Shown here: one piece after another, positions 32,810 through 42,280 of the stretch
How the letters are laid out: the number at the start of each line of letters is the position of its first letter
How positions within the stretch are numbered: the stretch's first letter is position 1
Source: Ferrimonas kyonanensis DSM 18153
GTDB lineage: Bacteria; Pseudomonadota; Gammaproteobacteria; Enterobacterales; Shewanellaceae
Direction of reading: 5' to 3'
DNA: 64,000 nt
Assembly: GCF_000425405.1 (NCBI RefSeq)
Contig: NZ_KE384363.1
Span: 248,001 to 312,000 of the forward strand
Made by a program: the position numbers and the translations under genes
Notes under the pieces: model-generated
What the model was told of the DNA's origin: nothing
Seen by the model: only the letters and a program-made list of their open reading frames with translations
The model's database searches: none

Positions 32810-33697
32810 ATGAACAACCGTTTTAACGACGCGTTAACTCAATTGCCCAAAGCGCTGGCCGACGCGGTGTCGCCAATGCTGACGGACCATTTTGCCGGAC
32901 ACCTGTCCGCTGAGCAGTTAAAGGAATTAAGCGATCAATCCGGCCTGTCTGGTACCGAGCTGTATCTGGCACTGCTACCCATTGCCGCGACGCTTTCATA
33001 CGCGCCCATCTCCAATTTCTTCGTTGGTGCCATCGCCCACGGTGAGTCCGGAGACATCTACATGGGAGCCAATATGGAGTTGGTGGGCGAAGCCCTGTTC
33101 CACTCCGTACACGCCGAACAGTCTGCCATCAGCCACGCCTGGCTGGCGGGGGAACAAAAGCTGGTTGGCATCACCGTCAACTACTCACCGTGCGGGCATT
33201 GTCGTCAGTTTATGACTGAACTGAATAACAATGACAATCTCACCATCCGTCTGCCGGAGCAACCGCCTCAACCCTTGACCCACTACCTGCCTTACGCCTT
33301 CGGGCCAAAAGATCTGGGCATGGAAGATGGCCTGCTTGATGGCAATGACCACGAGATGACTCTGGACAGCGACGATCCGCTGGTACAACGTGCGTTGCGG
33401 GAAGCCAATGCTTCCTATGCCCCTTACAGCAACACCCCGGCCGCCATCGTGCTGGCCACGGAATCGGGCCAGGTGTTCGTCGGCCGTTACGCCGAAAACG
33501 CCGCCTTCAACCCCAGCCTGCCCCCGATGCAGATGGCCATCAATGCCATGGCCCGTCAGGGCATCGGCTTTGACCGCATTCATCGCGCCATTTTGGTGGA
33601 AGGTGACAAGGGTCAGATCAGCTTCCTTCACAGTGGCAGCGACGCCCTGGGCACCATCAGTCAGGTCCAACTTGAAACCTACAAAGCACAGAGTTAA
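32810..33697 (+). CDS. cdd: Cytidine deaminase
   Basis: Cdd deaminates cytidine and deoxycytidine to uridine forms in pyrimidine salvage. From the ATG at 32810 (TTGAGG upstream) it has 295 residues, the long two-domain form of enteric-type bacteria. Zinc and catalytic residues are H101 and E103 (VHAEQSA), and C128 and C131 (SPCGHC), one position off E. coli H102/E104/C129/C132. The C-terminal domain is the degenerate second repeat. A CRP-like site lies upstream and a good terminator downstream. Confidence 0.95.
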   Translation: MNNRFNDALTQLPKALADAVSPMLTDHFAGHLSAEQLKELSDQSGLSGTELYLALLPIAATLSYAPISNFFVGAIAHGESGDIYMGANMELVGEALFHSVHAEQSAISHAWLAGEQKLVGITVNYSPCGHCRQFMTELNNNDNLTIRLPEQPPQPLTHYLPYAFGPKDLGMEDGLLDGNDHEMTLDSDDPLVQRALREANASYAPYSNTPAAIVLATESGQVFVGRYAENAAFNPSLPPMQMAINAMARQGIGFDRIHRAILVEGDKGQISFLHSGSDALGTISQVQLETYKAQS

Positions 33698-33770
33698 AAC
33701 TCGCAAACTTCAGGTGGCCCACCGCCGTCTGAGGTTTCTGCGAGCCGCTTCGGCGAAACCATCAACAAAC

Positions 33771-33799
33771 AGCGCTGCCTAGGGGCAGCGCTTTTTTAT
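33771..33799 (+). terminator. Terminator after cdd
   Basis: GCGCTGCC (33772-33779) pairs with GGCAGCGC (33784-33791), followed by TTTTTT. It ends cdd and lies between the convergent cdd and YfcC-type genes. Confidence 0.8.
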
Positions 33800-33824
33800 T
33801 GCGGTTGGCACTGTCAAAAGACGC

Positions 33825-35357
33825 TCAGGCGTATCCCAGTGCCTGAGCCGCCACCACCACCACGCTGGAGATCACGAACAGCATCAACATAAAACGCCAG
33901 ATAAAACGAAGCCAATCGGTCCAATCGATGCGACACACCCCCAGCGTGGCCATCAGCGATGCCGAGGTCGGCACCAACACATTGGTAAAGCCATCCCCAA
34001 GCTGAAACGCCAATACCGCCACCTGACGACTGACACCAACAATGTCCGCCAGCGGTGCCATCAGTGGCATGGTCAGCGCCGCCTGCCCCGACCCTGAGGT
34101 CACAAAGAAATTAAACACCGACTGAAATACCAGCATAAACCAGGCGGACAGCATCTCTGGCATGCCACCGATGGCAGTACCGGCACTGTGCAGAATGGAG
34201 TTAAGCACCGACGCTTCGGCCGGGTCACTGCCGCCAAGAAGCAATAAGATACCCTTGGCTGCGCCCACCAGCAGTGCCGGTGGCAACATCAGCCCGGCGC
34301 CCTCTTTAAAGGCATCGGCGGCGTCGTTCATGGTCATGTTGTTGAGTTTAAACAGCACCGCGATGAGGGCGGTCACCACCCCCATGGTGAAAAACTGCGA
34401 TGCAATTTCCGGGATATACCAGGCGTGCACGACTACCCCCCAGATCACCCAGATGACGGTCGCGACCACGGTGAGCATCACCAGGCCATCGCCCAGATTC
34501 CAACGGCTGTCTTTCAGGTCCGGCTGCGGTGCGTCCCGCAGCGGTTGATCGGAGGCATAGCTGTACGAACGGCGCGGATCGGCCTTTACCCCTTTGGCGT
34601 ACCACAGGGTAAACGCGATGCCCAGCAGGGTGAAACCGAGCCACAGCGCCATGCGAAGATCCGCACCGGACAGCACCGGCACGCCGCTGACTCCCTGGGC
34701 GATGGCCACCGAAAACGGATTCATCCAGGATGCGGCAAATCCCACCTGAGTCGCCACATAGGTCACCATCACCGTGGTGATGCCGTCGTAGCCAAGACGG
34801 ATCATCAAAGGCGAAATGATGATGGCAAAGGCCACCGCCTCCTCGCCCATACCAAACACAGCACCGCCTAACGAGAACAACGCAAACATCACTGGAATAA
34901 ACAGCGACTCATTGCCCTTGGTCTTAGCGATGATGCGCAGAATGCCATTATCGATGGTTCCGGTTCGCATCACGATGCCAAAGGCACCGCCGATGATCAG
35001 CATAAACATGATCACGCCGATGGCACTGCCCCATTTCGAGCCAGAAACCAAGCCTTCAAAGGCGAAGTTAAGCAGGCCGACACCGCCGCCCCCTTCAAAC
35101 AAGCCGACGCGGTTGTAGACAATCTCGCCATTGTCATCGGTGGCATAGGCAAAGGACGCCGGGTCAATGACGGTTCGGGTCTTCTCAACCCCGTCCATGG
35201 CATAGGTGGCCGTTTGAGTATCAAAACTGCCTGCCGGAATCAGATAGGTGGCGGCAGCGGCCAGCACACCAATCACAAAAATCAGAATCAGGGTGTCCGG
35301 CATCTGCCAGGTTTTGCTGCCCGGCGTGGTTACGGCGGTGGCTTGAGTATCGCTCAT
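33825..35357 (-). CDS. YfcC-family membrane transporter, putative basic amino acid antiporter
   Basis: The 510-residue inner-membrane protein has 12 or more hydrophobic segments and the YfcC/DcuC-like signature parts GGAFGIVMRTGTIDNGI, FGMGEEAVAFAIIISPLMIR, GFAASWMNPFSVAIAQGVSG and FFVTSGSGQAALTMPLMAPL. Family members are annotated as arginine/ornithine or short-chain-acid carriers, and no substrate can be read from this sequence. The start is the ATG at 35357. It is a single gene. Confidence 0.85.
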   Translation of the reverse strand: MSDTQATAVTTPGSKTWQMPDTLILIFVIGVLAAAATYLIPAGSFDTQTATYAMDGVEKTRTVIDPASFAYATDDNGEIVYNRVGLFEGGGGVGLLNFAFEGLVSGSKWGSAIGVIMFMLIIGGAFGIVMRTGTIDNGILRIIAKTKGNESLFIPVMFALFSLGGAVFGMGEEAVAFAIIISPLMIRLGYDGITTVMVTYVATQVGFAASWMNPFSVAIAQGVSGVPVLSGADLRMALWLGFTLLGIAFTLWYAKGVKADPRRSYSYASDQPLRDAPQPDLKDSRWNLGDGLVMLTVVATVIWVIWGVVVHAWYIPEIASQFFTMGVVTALIAVLFKLNNMTMNDAADAFKEGAGLMLPPALLVGAAKGILLLLGGSDPAEASVLNSILHSAGTAIGGMPEMLSAWFMLVFQSVFNFFVTSGSGQAALTMPLMAPLADIVGVSRQVAVLAFQLGDGFTNVLVPTSASLMATLGVCRIDWTDWLRFIWRFMLMLFVISSVVVVAAQALGYA

Positions 35358-35731
35358 GATGGTATCGCTATGGCGTGATGGTCACTGTGGGTAATGGCAG
35401 CGATGATAGAGGAATCTTGGACAATGAACACCCTTTAACCGGTAAAATCGTGACCATCGCGAATTTTAACCCAGATTGAGTGCATAACCATTTACCTGCA
35501 TTGCTCAAATCTTGGCCGCATTCCAGAGTTGAGGCAAACGCCGCTGAGCACGGATGGAGGGTTCTGGTCATCAGCAAGACGACTGCCACCGCCCCTCTCG
35601 ATGGCGTCCTCCTGGCCAAAGAACAAGGGTCAAAAGGGGCAGAATACCGGGAAAGCGGCAACGCCCTGTGAGCGTAACGGGCCACGGTTCCCGGTAATGG
35701 CTGACGCCGCGTTGTGATGTGGTTTGCGACT
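35358..35731. other. Intergenic region, no supported gene
   Basis: 374 bases between two minus-strand genes. Short open frames exist on both strands (for example 35480-35671 plus), but none has a ribosome site or a family I can recognise. It must contain the YfcC-type gene's promoter. Confidence 0.4.
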
Positions 35732-36604
35732 TTATTTGCGCTTGGGAAGGCGCATCTTCAGCGACGACGTATCGAAGCGACTGCCACCCAGACGCTGCAC
35801 ATCGGCGTAAAATTGATCCACCAATGCCGTCAACGGCAACTGAGCGCCATTGCGCCGCGCCTCATCCAGGGTAATGCCCAGATCCTTACGCATCCAGTCC
35901 ACGGCAAAACCAAAGTCATACTCATCTTTGAGCATGGTGGCGCCGCGGTTGTCCATCTGCCAGGATTGCGCCGCCCCCTTTCCGATCACCTCCAGCACCT
36001 TGTCGCCATCCAAACCGGCTTGCTGAGCGAAATGCATCCCCTCGGCCAACCCCTGCACCACCCCGGCAATGCAGATCTGATTGACCATCTTGCACAGCTG
36101 GCCGCTGCCCACCGGGCCTAACAACTCGGCACAGCGGGCGTAGGCCTCCATAACGACACGGGCACGCTCAAACGGTTGTGGCTCGCCACCGGCCATCACC
36201 GTCAGCACCCCATTCTCTGCCCCAGCCTGGCCACCGGACACCGGTGCATCCACAAAGCTCACCGAGCGCTGGCGCGCCACCGCAGCCAACTCACGGGCAA
36301 CATCGGCCGAGGCGGTGGTGTGATCCACCAACACCGCGCCCGCCGCCATGGCTCCCAAGGCACCGTCGTCCCCGAGCACCACTTGGCGCAGATCGTCGTC
36401 ATTGCCAACACACACAAACACCAACTCACACTCTTTGGCTGCCTCGGCCGGCGTCATGGCGTACTCACCGCCATAATGCTGTTGCCATTGCTGAGCCTTG
36501 GCGGTGGTGCGGTTAAATACCGTCACCTCGTGCCCGGCTACCTGAAGATGCCCGGCCATGGGGTACCCCATGACGCCCAATCCGATAAAGGCCACCTTAG
36601 CCAT
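35732..36604 (-). CDS. NAD(P)-dependent beta-hydroxyacid dehydrogenase (HIBADH/GarR family)
   Basis: The 290-residue cytosolic enzyme has an N-terminal Rossmann domain (AFIGLGVMGYPMAGHL, NRT after the second strand, so NADP is possible), the substrate motif DAPVSGGQAGAENGVL, and catalytic lysine in GSGQLCKMVNQI (near residue 170). It then has the helical C-terminal dimer domain. The family includes tartronate-semialdehyde reductase and 3-hydroxyisobutyrate dehydrogenase; the substrate is not clear. It is a single gene. Confidence 0.88.
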   Translation of the reverse strand: MAKVAFIGLGVMGYPMAGHLQVAGHEVTVFNRTTAKAQQWQQHYGGEYAMTPAEAAKECELVFVCVGNDDDLRQVVLGDDGALGAMAAGAVLVDHTTASADVARELAAVARQRSVSFVDAPVSGGQAGAENGVLTVMAGGEPQPFERARVVMEAYARCAELLGPVGSGQLCKMVNQICIAGVVQGLAEGMHFAQQAGLDGDKVLEVIGKGAAQSWQMDNRGATMLKDEYDFGFAVDWMRKDLGITLDEARRNGAQLPLTALVDQFYADVQRLGGSRFDTSSLKMRLPKRK

Positions 36605-36713
36605 CGCTGTCCCTCTTTGATCAAGTGCTTAACAAGACTCCCATTGTGGGTCAGCGGCAAAGAGAATGCGAGGCCTTCAGCCCCAACATTCATCCATTTG
36701 ATCTGGTGATGCT

Positions 36714-37229
36714 TTATATGCTCCATTCCACCGGTTGGCTCGACACCGGGAACACCTTTTGCAATGGCGCTTTGTCCACGTCGTAGAACCACACCTCCAC
36801 CAGGATCTGCGCCTGGTCCACTGCGGCCATGACCTCGGCTTCAAAGCGGCCATTATGAACACCGCCACTGGCCAACCGGCGTTGATAGTCGGGCTGATAC
36901 CCCTGGCCATTCGCTTCAAAATGGGTGTAGAGCGACACAAAAGCCCGCTCCTCTGCTGCCAGAGACACCACCACCTTCAGGCTGCTGGCCCCTTCAAAAC
37001 TCATCTGCGGCGACGCCACCAGATCGGCGGTGAGCATCGGCCCCGGCTCCGCCGCCGGGTCGTCACCGGGCTCGGCTTCCGGCTCCTCTTCCGGCTCATC
37101 TTGGGGTTCATCCACCGGTGTGGTCGGAGGCTGTGGCGCTGGCGTCTCGCTGCCACCACCACCGCCGCCGCCACACCCAGCCAGCAACACACTCACAAAC
37201 AGCACGGACAACAAGTTGATGATTTTCAT
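36714..37229 (-). CDS. Acidic proline-rich lipoprotein, unassigned
   Basis: The 171-residue protein has a lipoprotein signal (MKIINLLSVLFVSVLLAGCG, C19), seven glycines, then a Pro/Glu/Asp-rich linker (about 27-64) and a small C-terminal domain (about 65-171) without a known family. Such a low-complexity stem suggests a surface-exposed lipoprotein. It follows the LruC-domain gene by 21 bases on the same strand, so the two are probably co-transcribed. Confidence 0.75.
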   Translation of the reverse strand: MKIINLLSVLFVSVLLAGCGGGGGGGSETPAPQPPTTPVDEPQDEPEEEPEAEPGDDPAAEPGPMLTADLVASPQMSFEGASSLKVVVSLAAEERAFVSLYTHFEANGQGYQPDYQRRLASGGVHNGRFEAEVMAAVDQAQILVEVWFYDVDKAPLQKVFPVSSQPVEWSI

Positions 37230-37250
37230 AATTCAGTCCTCGTCTCAGAA

Positions 37251-39332
37251 TCAGTTAAACAGCTTGACGGCATTGGCATTGTCGCGATGGTACCAATCCA
37301 GATACTGGCCACCGTCATACTCGATGTACTGCTGAAACTGGGGATAGGTTTGCAGCAGATCCTGCTTCTCCGCCGGGTAATGCCAGCTCTGCGGGAACTG
37401 CAATCCCCAGGGCAAACTGTTGCTGTTGCGGTAATAACGATTGCTGCCCGGGTTACTGTCGTCATCAAAGGTGCCAAAATAACTGCTGCTGCCCAGATCC
37501 GTGGGTGGAAAATCCGCCAGATGAATCTCTAACTGCCGCCCCGGAGGGGTGTCGAAGCCGGTGCGGTAGCGGTTCGGGCTGGCAAAGATGAAAGGATCGT
37601 ACGGTGCCGCTGGCATCGCGTTGGGGTCAACCCCTTCGGCAAACACCAGGGTCAGCTGAAACTGGAACTGCAGGCCATCATCACAGCCCGCCTGGGTCCG
37701 GTAAAAGCCACACCCCACCGTCACCTCATCGAACAGATCTTCACTGATGATCAGCACCGCGTTGCTCTGGCCAGTTTCCAGCACCGTGCTGGTATCAGCG
37801 GCCACGCCGTTTTTCAGGTATTCCAGTTGAGCCACATCGATGTTGCTGCGGCTGATTTGCGGCAGATGAATGGCAAAGCCGCTGTGCATCTCCGCCCCCA
37901 GCGCCTGCAACTTGCCATTGATCACCACCTTGGTGACCTTGGCCAGCTGGGTGTATTCGGTGATCTGCAGATCCATCACCACGTCGTTCATGTCGTAATC
38001 GGCCTCGAATGGCCAGCGATCCTCAAAGGCGATGCTGGCGAACTCGCCCTCATTGGGGTAGGTCTGAGTGGTCGAACCCGGGGTGCTTATCGCCACCGCG
38101 TAGTCTTCCACCTCGCCGTCTGCCGCCCCGCCTTTGGGGCCCAAACCGGTGTCCGAGGCGATGCGGAATCGGGCCTGGGTGACGCCGCCCAAGGCGGTTG
38201 CCGGCACGGCGATGGCAATGCTGGTACTGCCCAGTTGCAGTTCCCTGTCGGTGATCACCTGCTCATCGGCCCCGGCAAACACCCCGTCCTGGTTCCAATC
38301 GATGAACCCCTGCAAATAGCCGACCTGTTGAGTGACCTCAACCTGAATCACGGCGCTGGTTCCGGCTTCAAAGGCGGTGACAAACGCCACCCCGTCTTCA
38401 TCGTCCAGGCCATTGAGGTCATCGCTCCAGGGCGCACTGAAACCGTCGCTGTCCGCATCCGCGTTCGCCCCCAGTATCGGCCCCTGGCTACCCAGGGCAT
38501 GGCGAGCGCCGTTGTCTTCCATACGGGTGCCATAGCTGGCCGGGGCATCGCCGAAGTCGACGTTAACGGGGATCACGTCGGCACTGGCGCAGCGGGCACC
38601 GTCGTTGGAGGAGGACGCCGGGCCATAGGCGAAGAACTCGGCGCTGGCATCCAACTGCTCCGGATTACGCAAGTCAATACGGAAGATATGGCCATCCTGA
38701 TTTCGGCTCAGATAGTAGTAGCCGCTTTTCTCAAAATAGCCGGCGCCAAAGGTACCGGTAATGCCACTGTTGCCCAACACCTGGCGGGAACCATCCGTGA
38801 TATCAATCTGATACAGGTCGCCGCTGCTGTTATCCACCGCGTACAATTTTTGGTTACTGGGGTGAAAAGCAAAATCGGTCAACACCATGCTGGTATCGGC
38901 GCCCACCACCTTCTGTGCCTGTAAATACTGCGGCGAGGTCTCATCCAGGGACACCGAGAACAAGCCGTGGTTCCTGTGATAAATCCAATAGGTATCGTCA
39001 TGCACATCGCCGACGAAAAAGTGCACCCCGGAAGGCAGACCGGTCACATTCAGGGCGCTGGCCTGATAGTCCGAGTCCACCTGAACCACATCTTTCAGGT
39101 GTTTGCTGAAGCCATAGATATAGCGATCGGTTTCATTAAAACCGATGCCATTGACGTTACCGGGAATCCCCAGATCATCACTGAGTTCCTCGTAGGCGCC
39201 GGTCACCAAATCCACCCCGTACACCACCGTGTCTTTCTGAAACAGATACGCCTCGGTCGGGCAACTGGTAAACGCCGCCCCCTGAGCCTGGCTGGCGAGC
39301 ATCGCCCCTAGCAACCACCATTGATTTCCCAT
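37251..39332 (-). CDS. Secreted LruC-domain protein with beta-propeller-like and GEVED regions
   Basis: From the ATG at 39332 (GGGAGA upstream) the product has 693 residues and an N-terminal signal peptide ending near AQG. The first ~230 residues form a repeat-rich, propeller-like domain (DUF6923-like). The middle (about 255-410) has VDFGDAPASYGT and GEVEDYAVAI, typical of GEVED domains, with acidic calcium-like loops (NADADSDGFSAPW). The C-terminal LruC/DUF4842 domain (about 430-693) starts FEDRWPFEADYDMNDVVMDL. It should be exported and cell-surface or matrix associated. A divergent LysR gene lies upstream. Confidence 0.82.
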   Translation of the reverse strand: MGNQWWLLGAMLASQAQGAAFTSCPTEAYLFQKDTVVYGVDLVTGAYEELSDDLGIPGNVNGIGFNETDRYIYGFSKHLKDVVQVDSDYQASALNVTGLPSGVHFFVGDVHDDTYWIYHRNHGLFSVSLDETSPQYLQAQKVVGADTSMVLTDFAFHPSNQKLYAVDNSSGDLYQIDITDGSRQVLGNSGITGTFGAGYFEKSGYYYLSRNQDGHIFRIDLRNPEQLDASAEFFAYGPASSSNDGARCASADVIPVNVDFGDAPASYGTRMEDNGARHALGSQGPILGANADADSDGFSAPWSDDLNGLDDEDGVAFVTAFEAGTSAVIQVEVTQQVGYLQGFIDWNQDGVFAGADEQVITDRELQLGSTSIAIAVPATALGGVTQARFRIASDTGLGPKGGAADGEVEDYAVAISTPGSTTQTYPNEGEFASIAFEDRWPFEADYDMNDVVMDLQITEYTQLAKVTKVVINGKLQALGAEMHSGFAIHLPQISRSNIDVAQLEYLKNGVAADTSTVLETGQSNAVLIISEDLFDEVTVGCGFYRTQAGCDDGLQFQFQLTLVFAEGVDPNAMPAAPYDPFIFASPNRYRTGFDTPPGRQLEIHLADFPPTDLGSSSYFGTFDDDSNPGSNRYYRNSNSLPWGLQFPQSWHYPAEKQDLLQTYPQFQQYIEYDGGQYLDWYHRDNANAVKLFN

Positions 39333-39599
39333 TAGCACTCTCCCGTTAGCAACATGACAGTGCTTAAGGAAAAATCATGCCAAACTTATAAGGCCATGTT
39401 ATTCATCATGAAAAAATTGAAAGAATGAATTGAATTGCATTCTGCAATAGCGTCTCAGAGGCCATGGCATGACAATTCGCAAACCGAAGCGGTTGATTTA
39501 TGCCTTGAAAAATCAAACAATAATAAAAACTAATATATCAACAGCGATAAAATACCGTTCAGTATTATTATCGAGCCGATTACACCTCAGGGAAAGAGT

Positions 39600-40484
39600 A
39601 TGAAACTGCAAATTGAAGCGGTGCGTGCGTTTGTCGCGGCTGCCGAAAATGGTTCATTTACCGCCGCAGGAAGGGAATTAAAAAAGACCCAGGCTGCCAT
39701 CAGCCAGCAAGTTCAGAACTTAGAAATTGATCTCGGCTTTGACCTATTTAGCCGCGTCGGAAAATACCCGGTATTAACCCCCAAAGGCACCCGATTGTTG
39801 AAAGACGCCCGCGTCATGCTATCCCAGGTAGAGCACTTCTCCGAACAGGCGAGGGCCATGGAGGGCAATGTCGAGCCCAGCCTGAGACTGGGCGTGGATC
39901 CCCTGGTCTGTGCCCCGGAATTGGTCAACCTGGTGTCGGAGTTTGCCAACACCTTTCCCCACATCGAACTGTCGCTGTTTCAACAAAACAGTCTGTCGCT
40001 ATCACAGAAACTCAAAGATAATCAACTAGATGCTGTGTTGGGGTTGTTTCCTGAGCGGGACAACATCGGTTACTCGGCCGTCGATGCCTTCCAGGTTGCC
40101 TGCCATTGGGTCGCCTCGCCACAACTGGCAGAGTCACTGGGCGACCCCATCAGTTATGGCGCATTGTGCCACTCGCGATTGCTGCTGCCCACCAATCTAC
40201 CGGACCGAAGTCTGGACCCGATGACCGACCAGATCCAGGTATGGGAGGTGGAAGACATCAATACTCTACTCAGCTTTTGTCGCAGTGGAATAGGTATTTC
40301 ATGCCTTCCAGACTTTGTGGTTCAGCATGACCTTAATGCCGACATTCTGCGTCAGGTGCGCTTCGATTTCGACCGGATTTCTAAATTCAACTGGCGCGCG
40401 ACCATGCTGTGGCATAAAGGCTACAAATTCCACGAAGCCGGCGAGTGGATATTTAAAAAGCTTACCGAATTAAAAATCAAATAA
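39600..40484 (+). CDS. LysR-type transcriptional regulator
   Basis: The 294-residue protein has a winged helix-turn-helix at residues 3-62 (VRAFVAAAENGSFTAAGREL, TQAAISQQVQNLE) and the usual effector domain. It is divergent from the LruC-domain gene, with 267 AT-rich bases between, and upstream of the tad operon. By the habit of LysR proteins it may control the divergent gene, and perhaps the pilus operon; neither is shown. GGGAAAGAG precedes the ATG. Confidence 0.88.
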   Translation: MKLQIEAVRAFVAAAENGSFTAAGRELKKTQAAISQQVQNLEIDLGFDLFSRVGKYPVLTPKGTRLLKDARVMLSQVEHFSEQARAMEGNVEPSLRLGVDPLVCAPELVNLVSEFANTFPHIELSLFQQNSLSLSQKLKDNQLDAVLGLFPERDNIGYSAVDAFQVACHWVASPQLAESLGDPISYGALCHSRLLLPTNLPDRSLDPMTDQIQVWEVEDINTLLSFCRSGIGISCLPDFVVQHDLNADILRQVRFDFDRISKFNWRATMLWHKGYKFHEAGEWIFKKLTELKIK

Positions 40485-40577
40485 TCGTCTCATCAAATTT
40501 GATGATTTAGGGTTACCCCTGAATCCCCCACCGTGATATGACTGCCCTTCAACTCACCATCGCAAGGAAAAATCACC

Positions 40578-40611
40578 CCGGTTTCCTACCCCAGCCGGCA
40601 TAGGAAACCGG
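40578..40611. repeat. 11-bp inverted repeat between LysR gene and flp
   Basis: CCGGTTTCCTA (40578-40588) and TAGGAAACCGG (40601-40611) are perfect inverse copies around a 12-base loop. No T-run follows on the plus strand. It may be a terminator for the LysR gene or an operator for the tad operon. The rest of the 302-base gap (40485-40786) holds no supported gene and must include the flp promoter. Confidence 0.5.
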
Positions 40612-40786
40612 AAAACACACCCAAGGCGACAAAAAATGCCATCAACGCCGACTTAGCCCCGCGATACCCGCAGCCACCCAACCATAAGCCTTGCTAATAG
40701 TATCCATTTTTCTGCTGCCACAACAATCAAATAACATTGCTGCCGTGTACCTATCACAACTCATTTAAAGTTATAAGGAGATGACC

Positions 40787-40996
40787 ATGATTAAGTCTAT
40801 TGCCAACCTGCAAGCCCTGATGCACAGCCTGAAACAGGACCAGCGCGGTGTTACCGCCATCGAATACGGCCTGATCGGCGTGGCCATGGCTGCCGCCCTG
40901 GCGACTGTGCTGGGCACCACCGACGGCCAGTTCCTGAAAGAGCTGACCGACGCCTTCACTGGCATTGCAACAAAACTCAGCAACGCTAACACCTAA
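40787..40996 (+). CDS. flp: Flp-type pilin, major subunit
   Basis: This 69-residue prepilin is the subunit of the Tad pilus. AAGGAG stands six bases before the ATG at 40787, which is preferred to the ATG at 40781 that touches it. The leader MIKSIANLQALMHSLKQDQRG ends at the processing site G21/V22, followed by VTAIEYGLIGVAMAAALA with the Flp-type Glu-Tyr pair (E26, Y27). It is the first gene of the tad operon. Confidence 0.93.
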   Translation: MIKSIANLQALMHSLKQDQRGVTAIEYGLIGVAMAAALATVLGTTDGQFLKELTDAFTGIATKLSNANT

Positions 40997-41014
40997 TCAG
41001 TAAGGCGAGATGGA

Positions 41015-41446
41015 ATGCTATCTGTGGTCATCGGCCTCAACTCGGTGTGGATAGCGTTGACGGACGTCCGCCTGCGGCGGATCTCCAACCTGCAGACTGG
41101 CCTGATGTTGCTGGTCTGCGGGACTCTGGCCCTGAGTAGCGGGCAGGGATGGGTCGGCCTGCAAAGCCTGGCTCTGGCCTCTGCCATCGGCGTGGTGCTG
41201 TTTGTTTTGGGCGTCTGGGGCGGCGGCGATACCAAGTTGTATGCGGCCATGGCCCCCTTGTTTAGCCCCACTGAACTGTTGTACGCCAGTGTGTGGATGA
41301 TGGGATTTGGCGGCCTGCTGGCCGTGTTTTACCTGATTAAATATCGATTGATCAACCGGAGCAAGGAAGACCCCGGCTTACCCTATGGCCTGGCCATACT
41401 GCTTGGCATGGGATTCCAGCTTCTGATCTCTGCGCTAACCTCTTAA
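41015..41446 (+). CDS. tadV: Prepilin peptidase TadV/CpaA
   Basis: TadV cleaves Flp and minor prepilins. The 143-residue membrane protein is of the short A24 type without a methylase domain. It carries the two active-site aspartates D17 (ALTDVRLRRISN) and D72 (WGGGDTKLYAA). It follows flp by 18 bases. Confidence 0.92.
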   Translation: MLSVVIGLNSVWIALTDVRLRRISNLQTGLMLLVCGTLALSSGQGWVGLQSLALASAIGVVLFVLGVWGGGDTKLYAAMAPLFSPTELLYASVWMMGFGGLLAVFYLIKYRLINRSKEDPGLPYGLAILLGMGFQLLISALTS

Positions 41447-41467
41447 CCCAGCTGCGGCGAACAGATT

Positions 41468-42280
41468 ATGAGTTCAAAAGTCACTTTTGCCATTGCCTTT
41501 CTGGCGGTGGTGTTCGGCCTCTATGGCATCCTGGATCGGATCGGCGGCAACGACGCCCCGGCCACCCCGCCGGAGCCGGTGATCAAGATGATCACCCTGT
41601 GGCAAGCCACTGTGCCCCTGGTGGCGGGACAACACCTCAACCAGGGCGACCTGAAGCGCCTGAGTTTACCCGAAGCCGACGCTCGTCAACTCGGTGTCGA
41701 CGGCGATGTCACCCTGACCCTGACCCCAAGTACTCTGGTCAGCACGGCGCGACACGCCAACGACTGGGTGTTTCCCGAGCACCTGAGTCAGCCGGACAAT
41801 CCCGGCTACCTGGATCTGCTTACCAGCGACGGTATGACCCTGTATCCGTTAAGTATCTCGGCCAAAAACTTGATTGATAACTACATTCGTCCCGGTGATT
41901 ACATCGACATTCTGGCGGTGGGCTCCCCCCACACCAACCTGTCCAACGCCACCGTGGAGCTGACCAATTTCGACGGCGTCCACGCCGGCCTGCTGCTGCA
42001 GCGGGTCAAGGTGCTGGCCCTGGACAACCAATCCGATGCCCCCATTAATCCCAGAGTCGACAGCGCCGGCGATCTGGAGGCCATCGTGGTGATCGAAGTG
42101 GCGCCGGAATCCCTGGCCAAGCTGTCGTTGGCACAACGGACCATGTTCATCGAAATCTACCGCAGCCAGCAACAACACCCAATCCCCGACGCCGATGTCA
42201 GCGACGTGATCGTCAATTACACCGGCGTCAAAGAGCTGCGTGGCAGCCAGAGCCAAACCAGTCTGCCGGAGATATTCTGA
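41468..42280 (+). CDS. cpaB: Flp pilus assembly protein RcpC/CpaB
   Basis: The 270-residue protein has one N-terminal membrane helix (about 5-22), a SAF-like domain (VPLVAGQHLNQGDLKRLSLP) and the CpaB/RcpC domain with NLIDNYIRPGDYIDILAVG. It sits in the periplasm next to the secretin. It overlaps the secretin gene by one base. Confidence 0.9.
   Translation: MSSKVTFAIAFLAVVFGLYGILDRIGGNDAPATPPEPVIKMITLWQATVPLVAGQHLNQGDLKRLSLPEADARQLGVDGDVTLTLTPSTLVSTARHANDWVFPEHLSQPDNPGYLDLLTSDGMTLYPLSISAKNLIDNYIRPGDYIDILAVGSPHTNLSNATVELTNFDGVHAGLLLQRVKVLALDNQSDAPINPRVDSAGDLEAIVVIEVAPESLAKLSLAQRTMFIEIYRSQQQHPIPDADVSDVIVNYTGVKELRGSQSQTSLPEIF

Noticed and set aside
35368-35685. Protein genes in the gap between the YfcC-type and dehydrogenase genes
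   Set aside because: Short frames on both strands lack ribosome sites and recognisable sequence.
37827-38924. 365-codon plus-strand frame opposite the LruC-domain gene
   Set aside because: No ribosome site, no signal or domain; the minus-strand protein has clear LruC and GEVED motifs.
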